A DNA stretch of 64,000 bases from Bradyrhizobium algeriense. GTDB lineage: Bacteria > Pseudomonadota > Alphaproteobacteria > Rhizobiales > Xanthobacteraceae. The notes under the pieces were generated by a model. That model saw nothing but the letters and a program-made list of their open reading frames with translations. It searched no databases and had not been told where the DNA came from. Made by a program: the position numbers and the translations under genes. The stretch covers positions 144,001-208,000 of the forward strand of contig NZ_PYCN01000001.1 of the NCBI RefSeq assembly GCF_003062295.1, written 5' to 3'. This document shows, one piece after another, positions 44,481 to 52,908 of the stretch (position 1 is its first letter; each line of letters starts with the position of its first letter).

Positions 44481-45728
44481 CTACGTCCGCCCCTTGGTCG
44501 GGATCTTGTTGAACGGCACGTCCTTGTCGACCCTGATGTCGCCGGGCAGGCCAAGCACGCGCTCGGCGATGATGTTGCGCATGATCTCGTCGGTGCCGCC
44601 CTCGACGCGAGTGCCCGGCGCGCGCAGCAGCATCGCCTGGAATTTGCCGGCGACCTCGGCGTCTTCAGGTCCGCTCAGCACGCCGGCGGCGCCCTGCAGG
44701 TCGAGCGCATACATCGCGACTTCCTGGACCATCGATCCCGCCACCAATTTGCCGATGGAATTTTCCGGACCGGGCCGCTCGCCTTTCGACAGCGCCGAGA
44801 TCGCGCGCATGCTGGTGTATCGCAGGCCACTCGCCTTTACCGCATAGTTCGCAAGCCTCGAGCGAACGCTGCGGTCTTCGATCGCGGGTCCATCTTCCAG
44901 CATCAGGCTGTTGCAGAAGTCGAACAATTCCGGGAAGCCTGTCGAGACGCCGGCGCCGATCGACATGCGCTCGTTCATCAGCGTGGTCAGCGAGACGTTC
45001 CAGCCGTCATTGACGGCCCCTAACCGCTGCGAATCCGGAATCTTCACATCGGTAAAATAGACCTCGTTGAAGTCGGACTGGCCGCTGGCCTGCTTGATCG
45101 GCCGCACCTCGACGCCCGGGCTCTTCATGTCCAGGAAGAACATGGTGAGGCCCTTGTGCTTGGCGACGTTCGGATCGGTTCGCGTCAGCAGGATACCGTA
45201 ATCAGAGTAATGCGCGCCCGAGGTCCAGATCTTCTGGCCGTTGATGATCCAGTCGTCGCCGTCCTTCTCGGCGCGGGTGCGCAGGCCTGCGACGTCGGAG
45301 CCGCCGGCAGGTTCGGAGAACAGCTGACACCAGACTTTTTCGCCCGAGGCCAGCGGCGGCAGGTACTTTCGCTTCTGCTCCTCGCCGGCGAACGCCATCA
45401 TCGTCGGCCCGCACATGCCGTGGCCGATGATGAACATGCCGCTAAGTTTGCCGAACGGGCCCTCTTCCTGCTGCCAGATCACGCGCTCGATCGGCGATGA
45501 TCCACGGCCGCCATATTCCTTCGGCCAGTGCAGGCACGCCCAGCCGGCGTCGGCCTTCTTCTTCTGCCAGGCCTTTGCGACCTCGAGAATATTGGCGCCC
45601 TTGAGCACGGTTCGGCCGAGCGAGGATTTTCGGAGTTCCTCCTCGTATTGCTTCGGCGCGTTGGCCGAGATCCACGCCTTGGCTTCTGCGCGGAACGCAG
45701 CTTCCTGCGGGGTGTCGTCGAAGTTCAT
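44481..45728 (-). CDS. Acyl-CoA dehydrogenase, 415 residues, duplicate B
   Basis: 415 residues, the same length as duplicate A, aligning from MNFDDTPQEAAFRAEAKAWI to the shared ending PGDIRVDKDVPFNKIPTKGR. Key segments are kept: FSEPAGGSDVAGLRTRAEKD, KIWTSGAHYSDYG and GGTDEIMRNIIAERVLGLP. It too lacks the RxxFG motif (ERMSIGAGVSTGFPELF). The changes are spread evenly, as expected for an older duplication under selection. It probably acts in the same pathway on a different chain length or intermediate. Confidence 0.93.
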   Translation of the reverse strand: MNFDDTPQEAAFRAEAKAWISANAPKQYEEELRKSSLGRTVLKGANILEVAKAWQKKKADAGWACLHWPKEYGGRGSSPIERVIWQQEEGPFGKLSGMFIIGHGMCGPTMMAFAGEEQKRKYLPPLASGEKVWCQLFSEPAGGSDVAGLRTRAEKDGDDWIINGQKIWTSGAHYSDYGILLTRTDPNVAKHKGLTMFFLDMKSPGVEVRPIKQASGQSDFNEVYFTDVKIPDSQRLGAVNDGWNVSLTTLMNERMSIGAGVSTGFPELFDFCNSLMLEDGPAIEDRSVRSRLANYAVKASGLRYTSMRAISALSKGERPGPENSIGKLVAGSMVQEVAMYALDLQGAAGVLSGPEDAEVAGKFQAMLLRAPGTRVEGGTDEIMRNIIAERVLGLPGDIRVDKDVPFNKIPTKGRT

Positions 45729-45750
45729 GTTTTCAATCCTCGGCGGCTTC

Positions 45751-45830
45751 GTAGGATGGGTAGAGCGAAGCGAAACCCATCGTCCTCAGCCCGCGGTTTG
45801 ATGGGTTTCGCTGCGCTCTACCCATCCTAC
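45751..45830. repeat. GTAGGATGGGTAGAGCG long palindrome
   Basis: The left arm GTAGGATGGGTAGAGCGAAG and the right arm, which ends CTCTACCCATCCTAC, pair over about 30 bases with few mismatches, around a short centre. It lies between two acyl-CoA dehydrogenase genes and could end or stabilise the transcript. Such elements are common in Bradyrhizobium. Confidence 0.85.
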
Positions 45831-45839
45831 ACATCAACC

Positions 45840-46967
45840 TCACGCCGCGTTCTTCTTGCGCATGCGGTCGATCAACTGATCTTCCCAGTACGACAGGCTG
45901 CCCAGCGTCAGCGCGGTGGCGTTGGCGCGGCGGTAGTACATGTGGCAGTCGAACTCCCAGGTGAAACCCATGCCGCCGTGAACCTGGATGTTGTTCTTGG
46001 AGCAGTGCTGGAACGCCTGCGTCGCGCTGATGCGCGCAGCGGCTGCTGCTTCCGGCAGTTCCGATGCGTTGGTCGAGAGCGCCCAGGCGCCGTAGTAGCA
46101 ATTCGAGCGCGCCAGCGTCGCCGAGACATACATGTCGGCGAGGATGTGCTTCACCGCCTGGAACGAACCGATCGGCCGGCCAAAGGCAATACGGTCGAGC
46201 GCATAGTCGCGGCCCATTTCGAGCGCGCGGTCGGAGCCGCCGACCTGTTCGAACGCCAGCAGCACTGCCGCGCGATCGAGCACCTGGGTCAAAATGCTCC
46301 AGCCGTCACCGGCGGCACCGAGCGGCTCGGCCTTGGCGTTCTTGAAGGTGAGTTCGGCTTGGCCCCGGGTCGGATCGACATTGATCAGCGATTTGGCTTC
46401 GACGCCGCCGGCCTTCAGGTCGACCAGGAACAGCGAGATATCGGAATCGCGCCCCGTGGAGCCGGTGCGCGCAGCAACCACGGCGAAATCAGCGATCGCG
46501 CCATCCGGCACCGGTTTCTTCACGCCACTGAGCGTGCCGCCGGAGGCCTGCAGCTTGATCGCCTTCGGCGACGGATTGCCCTTGCCCTCGAACAGCGCCA
46601 GCGTGCCGATCGCCTCGCCGCTCGCGATCTTCGGCAGCCATTTCTGCTTCTGCGCGTCGGAACCTGCCAACAGCAGCGCTTCGGCGGCGAGATAGACGGT
46701 GGAAGAGAACGGCACCGGCGCATTCGCACGGCCCATTTCTTCCGCGATCACGCAGAGTTCGAGATGGCCAGCGCCCGCGCCGCCGAACGCTTCGGGGATC
46801 GCGACGCCGAGAAAACCCATTTCGGCGAGCCCCTGCCACAGCGCCTTGTCATACGGCGCCTTGCCGTCGAGCACCTCACGCACAGCCTTCGGCGGGCACT
46901 TTTCGGCGAGAAACTTCCTCGCCTCATCACGCATCTGTTTTTGTTCGTCGGAGAAATCGAAGTTCAT
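45840..46967 (-). CDS. Acyl-CoA dehydrogenase, 375 residues
   Basis: 375 residues. It is only distantly related to the two 415-residue neighbours. It has RIAFGRPIGSFQAVKHILAD, the canonical FAD-contacting stretch that the neighbours lack, and IQVHGGMGFTWEFDCHMYYR, the usual catalytic Glu region. Conversely, the substrate-site segment common to the duplicates (FSEPAGGSD) reads TLALFEGKGN here. The complementary losses suggest mixed oligomers, as known for acyl-CoA dehydrogenase pairs in actinobacterial sterol degradation. Confidence 0.92.
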   Translation of the reverse strand: MNFDFSDEQKQMRDEARKFLAEKCPPKAVREVLDGKAPYDKALWQGLAEMGFLGVAIPEAFGGAGAGHLELCVIAEEMGRANAPVPFSSTVYLAAEALLLAGSDAQKQKWLPKIASGEAIGTLALFEGKGNPSPKAIKLQASGGTLSGVKKPVPDGAIADFAVVAARTGSTGRDSDISLFLVDLKAGGVEAKSLINVDPTRGQAELTFKNAKAEPLGAAGDGWSILTQVLDRAAVLLAFEQVGGSDRALEMGRDYALDRIAFGRPIGSFQAVKHILADMYVSATLARSNCYYGAWALSTNASELPEAAAAARISATQAFQHCSKNNIQVHGGMGFTWEFDCHMYYRRANATALTLGSLSYWEDQLIDRMRKKNAA

Positions 46968-47004
46968 GGCGGGTTACTCGCGTTAAGGATGGATAAGGGA
47001 GACC

Positions 47005-47084
47005 GTCATTCCGGGATGGTCCGAAGGACCAGACCCGGAATCTCGAGATTCCGGGTTCGATGCTTCGCATCGCCCCGGAATGAC
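47005..47084. repeat. GTCATTCCGGG palindromic element, copy 3
   Basis: Ends GTCATTCCGGGATGG and GCCCCGGAATGAC. Inside, CCCGGAATCTCGAGATTCCGGG is a near-perfect palindrome. It lies between the third acyl-CoA dehydrogenase gene and the ligase gene. Confidence 0.85.
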
Positions 47085-47104
47085 GGTCACTGTGAGAGCG
47101 ATCT

Positions 47105-48973
47105 TCATTGCAGCACAATCACATCATTGCCCGGCTTCTCGGCGTAAAGCTTCTCCACCAGCGCGGCGCGGCGTTCGAGGCCGGCGCGCTGGTTGATGTA
47201 GCCCTTGTCGGTGAGCTCGTTGCCGTCGATCGAGGGCGGCTCGGCCATCAGCATCGCGCGGGCAATCCGCATGCTGCTGCCGGTGGCGGACGCGTTGTGC
47301 GCTTCCAGCCCGCGCTTCAGGCAGGCGATCACCTCGGGATGCTTGACCACGTCTTCAAACGTCGCATCGGGACTGCTGACGATCTGCCGGCAGGCGTGCA
47401 GATTGGGCCAGGCTAACAGCCCGATGAATTCCCGGTCCTGCCCAGCCACCAGTGCGTCGTGCACAACAGGCGTCGCGGCGGCGATCGCATCGGTGCGCAG
47501 CGAGCCGACATGGACGAAGGTGCCGGTCGTGAGCTTGAAGTCCTCGACCACGCGGCCGGCGAAGATGATGCCCTGCAGCGGATCGTTGTCGTCGACGAAG
47601 ACGCCGGCATCGCCGATGCAGTAGAAGCCTTCCTCGTCGAACATCTTCTTCGTGAGGTCAGGCTGGCCGAAATAGCCCGGCGTGACGTTGACGCCGCGCA
47701 GGCGCAGCTCGTATTTCGAGCCGCACGGCACCAGCTTCAGTTCGACGCCGGGGAACGGCAGGCCGATCAGGCCGACGCGCTCGGTGTCCCAATAGGTGCC
47801 GGTCGAGGTCGGCGCGGTCTCGGTCGAGCCCCACCCCGTATAGAACACGATGCGCTCGCCGGTGGTCTTCACCGCCAGCGCCTGCATGCGGTCGTGGAGA
47901 TCATCAGGCAGCCGCGCGCCACCGTAGGCCATCACGGTCAAATTCCTGAAGAAGCTGCGGCACAGCGCGTCGTCCTTCTCCATCGCGGCCGCCAGCGCCG
48001 CGTAACCGGCCGGCACGTTGGCATAATAGGTCGGAGACACTTCGCGCAGATTACGGATGGTCTCTTCGAGTTGGCCGGGCATCGGCCGGCCGTCGTCGAT
48101 ATAGAGCGTGCCGCCATCGACCAGGATCGGATGGAACGCGGCGTTGCCGCCCATGGTGTGGTTCCACGGCATCCAGTCCAGCACGGTCGCGATCGGCCCG
48201 TTCGGGTCGCGCGGGCGCACCTGCATCATCATCGCCGCATTGGCGCACATCATCTCCTGCGTGTTGATGACGGCCTTGGGCATGCCGGTCGAGCCCGATG
48301 TGAACAATAGCTTGCCGATGGTGTCAGGCGTAATTTTCGAAACCGAGTCCTCGACGTCCTTGCTGACCGGCGTTGCCGCGAGATCGGCAAAGGACACGCT
48401 CTTGATACCGTCGCAGGGTCGCGCGACGTGAACGATGGTGACGTCGGTTAGGTCGATCGCCCTGAGCGCCTTCTCGAAGGTCGGCCCGTCCTGCACCATC
48501 ACCACGGCAGGCTTGATCAGGTCGAAGAGGTATTTGAGCTTGAGATGATCCTGGCTCATCAGCGAATAGGCCGGCGACACCGGCGCCGCCGGCAGGCGCG
48601 CCTGCATCGCGGCCTGCGTCATCAGCGCATGCTCAATCGAATTGCCGGACAGGATCGCAACGGGCCGGTCTTCGAGACCGAGATTGAGCAGGCCCTGCGT
48701 CAGCCCGTCGACGATGCGCTTGGCTTCGCCGTAGGAGACCTTGCGCCATTGTCGGTCCGCACCGCCGCGCTGCGCCAGCCAGATACGCTCGGGCGCCTGC
48801 TTCGCCCATTTCGAAAGCGAAGCCGGAATATGCTTCTCGTAAGGCTGCAGCGGGATGCGCGACTTCAGGATGATGACGCCGTCCGGGCGACGCTCGACCG
48901 CGATGTCGCGCGCCAGCCATTCAATCTTGCGAAAGGCCGGCTTGGTCAACACTGCGGCAGCACTCCCACTCAT
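47105..48973 (-). CDS. Feruloyl-CoA synthase-like AMP-forming ligase
   Basis: 622 residues from ATG 48973 with GGGAGACGC upstream; ATG 49012 is a longer alternative. The adenylation P-loop is LLFTSGSTGMPKAVINTQEM. Long ligases with VLDWMPWNHTMGGNAAFHPI and FYTGWGSTETAPT are the feruloyl-CoA synthase branch, which activate hydroxycinnamic acids to CoA esters. Closely related enzymes accept other aromatic or terpenoid acids, so the substrate is not settled. The neighbours supply the steps after activation. Confidence 0.88.
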   Translation of the reverse strand: MSGSAAAVLTKPAFRKIEWLARDIAVERRPDGVIILKSRIPLQPYEKHIPASLSKWAKQAPERIWLAQRGGADRQWRKVSYGEAKRIVDGLTQGLLNLGLEDRPVAILSGNSIEHALMTQAAMQARLPAAPVSPAYSLMSQDHLKLKYLFDLIKPAVVMVQDGPTFEKALRAIDLTDVTIVHVARPCDGIKSVSFADLAATPVSKDVEDSVSKITPDTIGKLLFTSGSTGMPKAVINTQEMMCANAAMMMQVRPRDPNGPIATVLDWMPWNHTMGGNAAFHPILVDGGTLYIDDGRPMPGQLEETIRNLREVSPTYYANVPAGYAALAAAMEKDDALCRSFFRNLTVMAYGGARLPDDLHDRMQALAVKTTGERIVFYTGWGSTETAPTSTGTYWDTERVGLIGLPFPGVELKLVPCGSKYELRLRGVNVTPGYFGQPDLTKKMFDEEGFYCIGDAGVFVDDNDPLQGIIFAGRVVEDFKLTTGTFVHVGSLRTDAIAAATPVVHDALVAGQDREFIGLLAWPNLHACRQIVSSPDATFEDVVKHPEVIACLKRGLEAHNASATGSSMRIARAMLMAEPPSIDGNELTDKGYINQRAGLERRAALVEKLYAEKPGNDVIVLQ

Positions 48974-49015
48974 ATTGCGTCTCCCGGAATTCAGTCCTTT
49001 GCGGATCTTCAAGTT

Positions 49016-49822
49016 CTATCGCTTGATATAGACAGGCTTTCGCTTTTCGAGAAAGGCCCTGATGCCTTCGTTGAAATCTTCCGAGCGGCTGCACAACACC
49101 TGATTGCGGTCTTCCATCGCGATCACGGCCTCGATCGAGCCGGCATCGACGCTCATGTTGAGGCATTCTTTCGACAGCCTTAAGCCCACCGGCGAAGCCG
49201 TCATCATCGCATCGACGTAAGGCTCGGCCGCCGCATCAAGCCCGCCTTCCTCGACGAGTTCAGAAACGAGACCGACGGCCAGCGCGCGCTCGGCGCCGAT
49301 GAAGCGGCCGGTGAGGATCAGTTCGGACGCGACCGACACGCCGACCAGCCGCGGCAGAAAATAGGACGTACCGATGTCGCAGCCGCCGAGGCCCAGCTTG
49401 ATGAAGGCGCAGTTCATCCGCGCGGACTTGGTGGCGATGCGGATATCGGCAGCGAGCGCCAGCGCAAAGCCGCCGCCGGCCGCCGCACCCTGGATCAGCG
49501 CGATGATCGGCTGCGGACAGCGCCGCATCAGCATCACGATGTCGGCAATGCGCCGCTGCGAGTCCAGCGACTCCGTTACGCCGGGCGGCTCCTGCTGGCC
49601 GGCGCGGCGCTTCATCGCGTGTTTGAGGTCGAGGCCGGCGCAGAACGATGCGCCCGCGCCCTTCAGCACCACGACGCGGGTGGAACGATTGCGCTGCAAG
49701 CCTTCGAAGTAGGCGTTGAGTGCGTCGATCAGTGAAGGATCGAGTGCGTTGAGACTGTCCGGGCGATTGAGCGTGACCCAATCGACGCCGTCACGATGTT
49801 CGATCAGCAGCGGTTGAGTCAC
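49016..49822 (-). CDS. Enoyl-CoA hydratase/isomerase (crotonase) family
   Basis: 268 residues from GTG 49822, which has AGGGAG upstream; the open frame beyond is repeat DNA. The oxyanion-hole stretches are GAGASFCAGLDLKHAM and IQGAAAGGGFALALAADIRI. Crotonases hydrate 2-enoyl-CoA, isomerise or cleave CoA esters. In this operon the hydration step of beta-oxidation is the natural role, but a feruloyl-CoA hydratase/lyase role cannot be excluded. The two canonical catalytic Glu positions read K/L-G-L-G-G, so the exact activity needs testing. Confidence 0.9.
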   Translation of the reverse strand: MTQPLLIEHRDGVDWVTLNRPDSLNALDPSLIDALNAYFEGLQRNRSTRVVVLKGAGASFCAGLDLKHAMKRRAGQQEPPGVTESLDSQRRIADIVMLMRRCPQPIIALIQGAAAGGGFALALAADIRIATKSARMNCAFIKLGLGGCDIGTSYFLPRLVGVSVASELILTGRFIGAERALAVGLVSELVEEGGLDAAAEPYVDAMMTASPVGLRLSKECLNMSVDAGSIEAVIAMEDRNQVLCSRSEDFNEGIRAFLEKRKPVYIKR

Positions 49823-49863
49823 GAAGCGCTCCCTGCATTCGCCGATGCGGCGCCAATTGCTGC

Positions 49864-49998
49864 GCCCTCTCCCCTTGTGGGAGAGGGCTACACCGGTATA
49901 AGCCGCGCATTCACTGCGGTGAGGGGTTGCCAGCCGAGAGAACCCCTCATCCAGCGCGGATTTCATCCGCGCCACCTTCTCCCACAAGAGGAGAAGGA
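49864..49998. repeat. Large palindromic element with CCCTCTCC..GGAGAAGG ends
   Basis: Outer arms GCCCTCTCCCCTTGTGGGAG and TTCTCCCACAAGAGGAGAAG are inverted copies, and GTGAGGGGTT pairs with AACCCCTCAT inside. It is the same family as 37854-38020. Confidence 0.82.
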
Positions 49999-50011
49999 AG
50001 AGCAGTAGTGC

Positions 50012-50770
50012 CTACCGCGGCGCCATGCGGATGGCGCCGTCGAGACGGATGGTTTCGCCATTGAGCATCGGGTTCTCGACGATGTGGACCGCGAGCGCGC
50101 CGTATTCGGCGGCATCGCCGAGGCGGGCCGGATGCGGCACCTGGGCGCCAAGGCTCTTGCGGGCCTCCTCGTTCAGACCCATCAGGAGCGGCGTCAGGAA
50201 CAGGCCGGGTGCGATGGTGTTGACGCGGATCTTGAGACTGGCGAGATCGCGCGCGGCCGGCAGCGTGAGGCCGACAACGCCCCCCTTCGATGCCGAATAG
50301 GCGATCTGGCCGATCTGGCCTTCATAGGCTGCGACCGAAGCCGTGTTGATGGCAACGCCGCGCTCTTCACCGATCGGCGGCGCGGTCGCGAGGCGCTCAG
50401 CGAACAGGCGCAGCACGTTGAAGGTGCCGATCAGATTGACATTGATGATGCGGACAAACTTCGCCAACGGATAGACGCCGTCCTTGCCGACGGTACGCTG
50501 CGAGCCGCCGATGCCGGCGCAGTTCATCAAGACGCGCGCAATGCCGTGGGCGGCTTCGGCCTTGGCAATCGCCGCCTTGATCGCCTCTTCGTCAGTCACG
50601 TCGGCATGGAGGGCAACGCCCTTCACTTCGGCGGCGACCTTTTCGGCGTTTTCCTTGTTCTGGTCGATGACGCCGATTTTCGCGCCCTTGGCGGCCATGG
50701 CGCGGGCGGTCGCGGCGCCGAGGCCGGAGCCACCGCCGGTGATGAGAACGGCTACGTCTTGCAACTGCAT
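50012..50770 (-). CDS. SDR-family 3-hydroxyacyl-CoA dehydrogenase, type II-like
   Basis: 252 residues. NAD motif TGGGSGLGAATARAMAAKGA, NCAGIG, catalytic Ser (NTASVAAYEG) and YSASKGG. The long insert VGKDGVYPLAKFVRIINVN and the ending RLDGAIRMAPR match type II (HSD17B10-like) 3-hydroxyacyl-CoA dehydrogenases of bacterial beta-oxidation. It would oxidise the 3-hydroxyacyl-CoA made by the neighbouring crotonase. Confidence 0.93.
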   Translation of the reverse strand: MQLQDVAVLITGGGSGLGAATARAMAAKGAKIGVIDQNKENAEKVAAEVKGVALHADVTDEEAIKAAIAKAEAAHGIARVLMNCAGIGGSQRTVGKDGVYPLAKFVRIINVNLIGTFNVLRLFAERLATAPPIGEERGVAINTASVAAYEGQIGQIAYSASKGGVVGLTLPAARDLASLKIRVNTIAPGLFLTPLLMGLNEEARKSLGAQVPHPARLGDAAEYGALAVHIVENPMLNGETIRLDGAIRMAPR

Positions 50771-50835
50771 TTTTTGAACCTTTCCTTGGGTGTTTTCTTC
50801 TCTAGATCGGCGAACACGGAGTAGCGAATGGATAT

Positions 50836-51510
50836 CTATTCGCTACTCACCATTCGCATCTTACTTTCGTTGAGCATCCCGCCGCAGATCAGCGCTTCCA
50901 TATGCTTGATATATTCGCGGCAGACCTCGTCGGTGACGGGGCCGACGCCGGTCGCGCGCGACATCGCGTGGCGGCCGAAAAACAGGTGGTCGCAGGCGCC
51001 AACCAGGCTGGTGTAGAACATGACAGGATCGATGTTGCGGAATTCGCCGGCCTTGATGCCCTCCGCGAGCAGCCGCCGCTGGAATTCCAGGAGCGGCGCC
51101 ACGAAAAACTTCGACACCTCGTCGGCCGCTTCCGTGCTGCTTTCATGCAGCAGGTAGTGGATCAGCCGGTTCATATACGGGAACTGATAATAGGCGCGGA
51201 TGATGCCGCCGATATGCAGCTTGAGTTTTGCGGTCGGCGAGATCGGCTGGCTGATCAGGTATTCGAGTCCCGACATCTCGGTGGCGGCGTCGCGCGCCAG
51301 AAGCGCCAGCAACAGCCCGTCCTTGTTGCCGAAATGGTATTTTACCAGGGCGGCGTTGACGCCCGACTTCTGTGCGATGTCGGACAGCGACACCTCGATC
51401 GAGGCGCGCTCGATCATCAGCTCGCTCGCCGCGACAAGCAGCTTCTCGGCGGTGGTATTTTTACCGCTCGGGAGCCTGGTCGGTACGCTGGTATTCAACG
51501 GTGATCCCAT
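50836..51510 (-). CDS. TetR-family transcriptional regulator
   Basis: 224 residues from ATG 51510 (GTG 51513 is adjacent). The HTH is EVSLSDIAQKSGVNAALVKYHFGNKDGLL near residues 40-68. The C-terminal ligand domain is helical (YYQFPYMNRLIHYLLHESS). The gene lies between the minus-strand catabolic operon and the divergent thiolase-ligase operon, so it probably controls both by binding in the 149-base spacer and being released by an acyl-CoA. Confidence 0.94.
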   Translation of the reverse strand: MGSPLNTSVPTRLPSGKNTTAEKLLVAASELMIERASIEVSLSDIAQKSGVNAALVKYHFGNKDGLLLALLARDAATEMSGLEYLISQPISPTAKLKLHIGGIIRAYYQFPYMNRLIHYLLHESSTEAADEVSKFFVAPLLEFQRRLLAEGIKAGEFRNIDPVMFYTSLVGACDHLFFGRHAMSRATGVGPVTDEVCREYIKHMEALICGGMLNESKMRMVSSE

Positions 51511-51570
51511 CACTGCCTAAGGCCGGAAATCTGGCCGCACATAAGCGCATGCCGCGGCTGCACTCAAGAG

Positions 51571-51590
51571 TTAATTGATTGATTGACTAA
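51571..51590. promoter_or_regulatory. Candidate operator between TetR and thiolase genes
   Basis: TTAATTGATTGATTGACTAA is an AT-rich imperfect inverted repeat (TTA...TAA ends, TTGATTGATTGA core) in an otherwise GC-rich divergent spacer. Position fits a TetR operator. Low certainty. Confidence 0.3.
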
Positions 51591-51659
51591 ATCCCGAAGC
51601 GCCCCTTAAATCCGGCCCATCTTTCAAACACCACCAACAACAAATCAGGGAGAACAGAC

Positions 51660-52832
51660 ATGGCCGAGGCCTATATCGTCGCCGCCGCGCGTACCGCGGG
51701 CGGCCGCAAGGGGGGACGTCTCGCAGGCTGGCATCCGGCCGATCTGGCCGCTTCCGTGCTGAATACGCTGGTCGATCGCTCAGGCGTCGATCCCGCCCAG
51801 ATCGAGGACGTGATCATGGGCTGCGTGATGCAGGCCGGCGAGCAGTCCAACAACATCGCCCGCAACGCGGTGATGGCCTCCAGGCTTCCCGAGAGCGTGC
51901 CCGCCACCTCGGTCGACCGCCAGTGCGGCTCCTCGCAGCAGGCGCTGCATTTCGCCGCCCAGGCCGTGATGGCCGGCTCGATGGACATCGTGATCGCCGC
52001 CGGCGTGGAATCGATGACGCGGGTGCCGATGGGTCTGGCCTCGCAGCTGCCCGCCAAGAACGGCTTTGGCCACTACAAGAGCCCGGGCCTCGAGCAGAAA
52101 TATCCGAACATCGTGTTCAGCCAGTTCACCGGCGCGGAAATGATGGCCGAGAAGTACGGGCTCTCCAAGGACCAGCTCGACACCTATTCCTATGAGAGCC
52201 ACCAGCGCGCGATTGCCGCAACGCAAGCCGGCAAGTTCAAGGACGAAATCGTTCCGCTGCAGATCACCCGCGCCGACAACTCGACCGATACCCATCACGT
52301 CGACGAAGGCATCCGCTTCGACGTCAGCCTCGACGGCATCAAGGGCGTCAAGCTGATCGCCGAGAACGGCAAGCATACCGCGGCCAGCGCCAGCCAGATC
52401 TGCGACGGCGCGTCCGGCGTCCTGGTGGTCAACGAACGGGGCCTCAAGTCGCTCGGCGTCAAACCGCTGGCGCGGATCCATCACATGACCATGATGGGCG
52501 GCGATCCCGTGATCATGCTGGATGCCCCGCTGCACGCCACCAAGCGGGCGCTGGAGAAGGCCGGGATGTCGATCGACGACATCGACCTGTTCGAAGTCAA
52601 CGAGGCCTTCGCGGCCGTGCCGGTGGCGTGGCTGAAGACGACGGGCGCCGATCCGGCACGGCTCAACGTCAATGGCGGCGCGATCGCGCTCGGTCATCCG
52701 CTCGGCGGCTCCGGCACCAAGCTGATGACCACGCTGGTCAATGCCCTCAAGCAGAACAACAAGCGTTACGGCCTGCAGACCATGTGCGAAGGCGGCGGCA
52801 TGGCCAACGTGACGATCGTCGAGCGGCTTTAA
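51660..52832 (+). CDS. Acetyl-CoA C-acyltransferase (thiolase)
   Basis: 390 residues. Catalytic Cys C89 (SVDRQCGSSQQALHFAAQAV), H346 (GGAIALGHPLGGSGTKLM) and C376 (TMCEGGGMANV) are all present. Thiolases cleave 3-oxoacyl-CoA to acetyl-CoA and a shortened acyl-CoA, or run in reverse. With the ligase, dehydrogenases, crotonase and SDR nearby, the degradative role is likely. It is the first gene of the plus-strand half of the island, with AGGGAG upstream. Confidence 0.95.
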   Translation: MAEAYIVAAARTAGGRKGGRLAGWHPADLAASVLNTLVDRSGVDPAQIEDVIMGCVMQAGEQSNNIARNAVMASRLPESVPATSVDRQCGSSQQALHFAAQAVMAGSMDIVIAAGVESMTRVPMGLASQLPAKNGFGHYKSPGLEQKYPNIVFSQFTGAEMMAEKYGLSKDQLDTYSYESHQRAIAATQAGKFKDEIVPLQITRADNSTDTHHVDEGIRFDVSLDGIKGVKLIAENGKHTAASASQICDGASGVLVVNERGLKSLGVKPLARIHHMTMMGGDPVIMLDAPLHATKRALEKAGMSIDDIDLFEVNEAFAAVPVAWLKTTGADPARLNVNGGAIALGHPLGGSGTKLMTTLVNALKQNNKRYGLQTMCEGGGMANVTIVERL

Positions 52833-52908
52833 AAACAAGAAAAGCGTTTGGCGACTGGCGAGCAGGGAGTGCGCTTCCTGCTCGCCATTTTCTTATTGAG
52901 GAAACACC

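Noticed and set aside
45528..47147. 539-residue plus-strand frame over the acyl-CoA dehydrogenase genes
   Set aside because: It crosses two genes and an intergenic repeat on the other strand; composition is typical of antisense frames.
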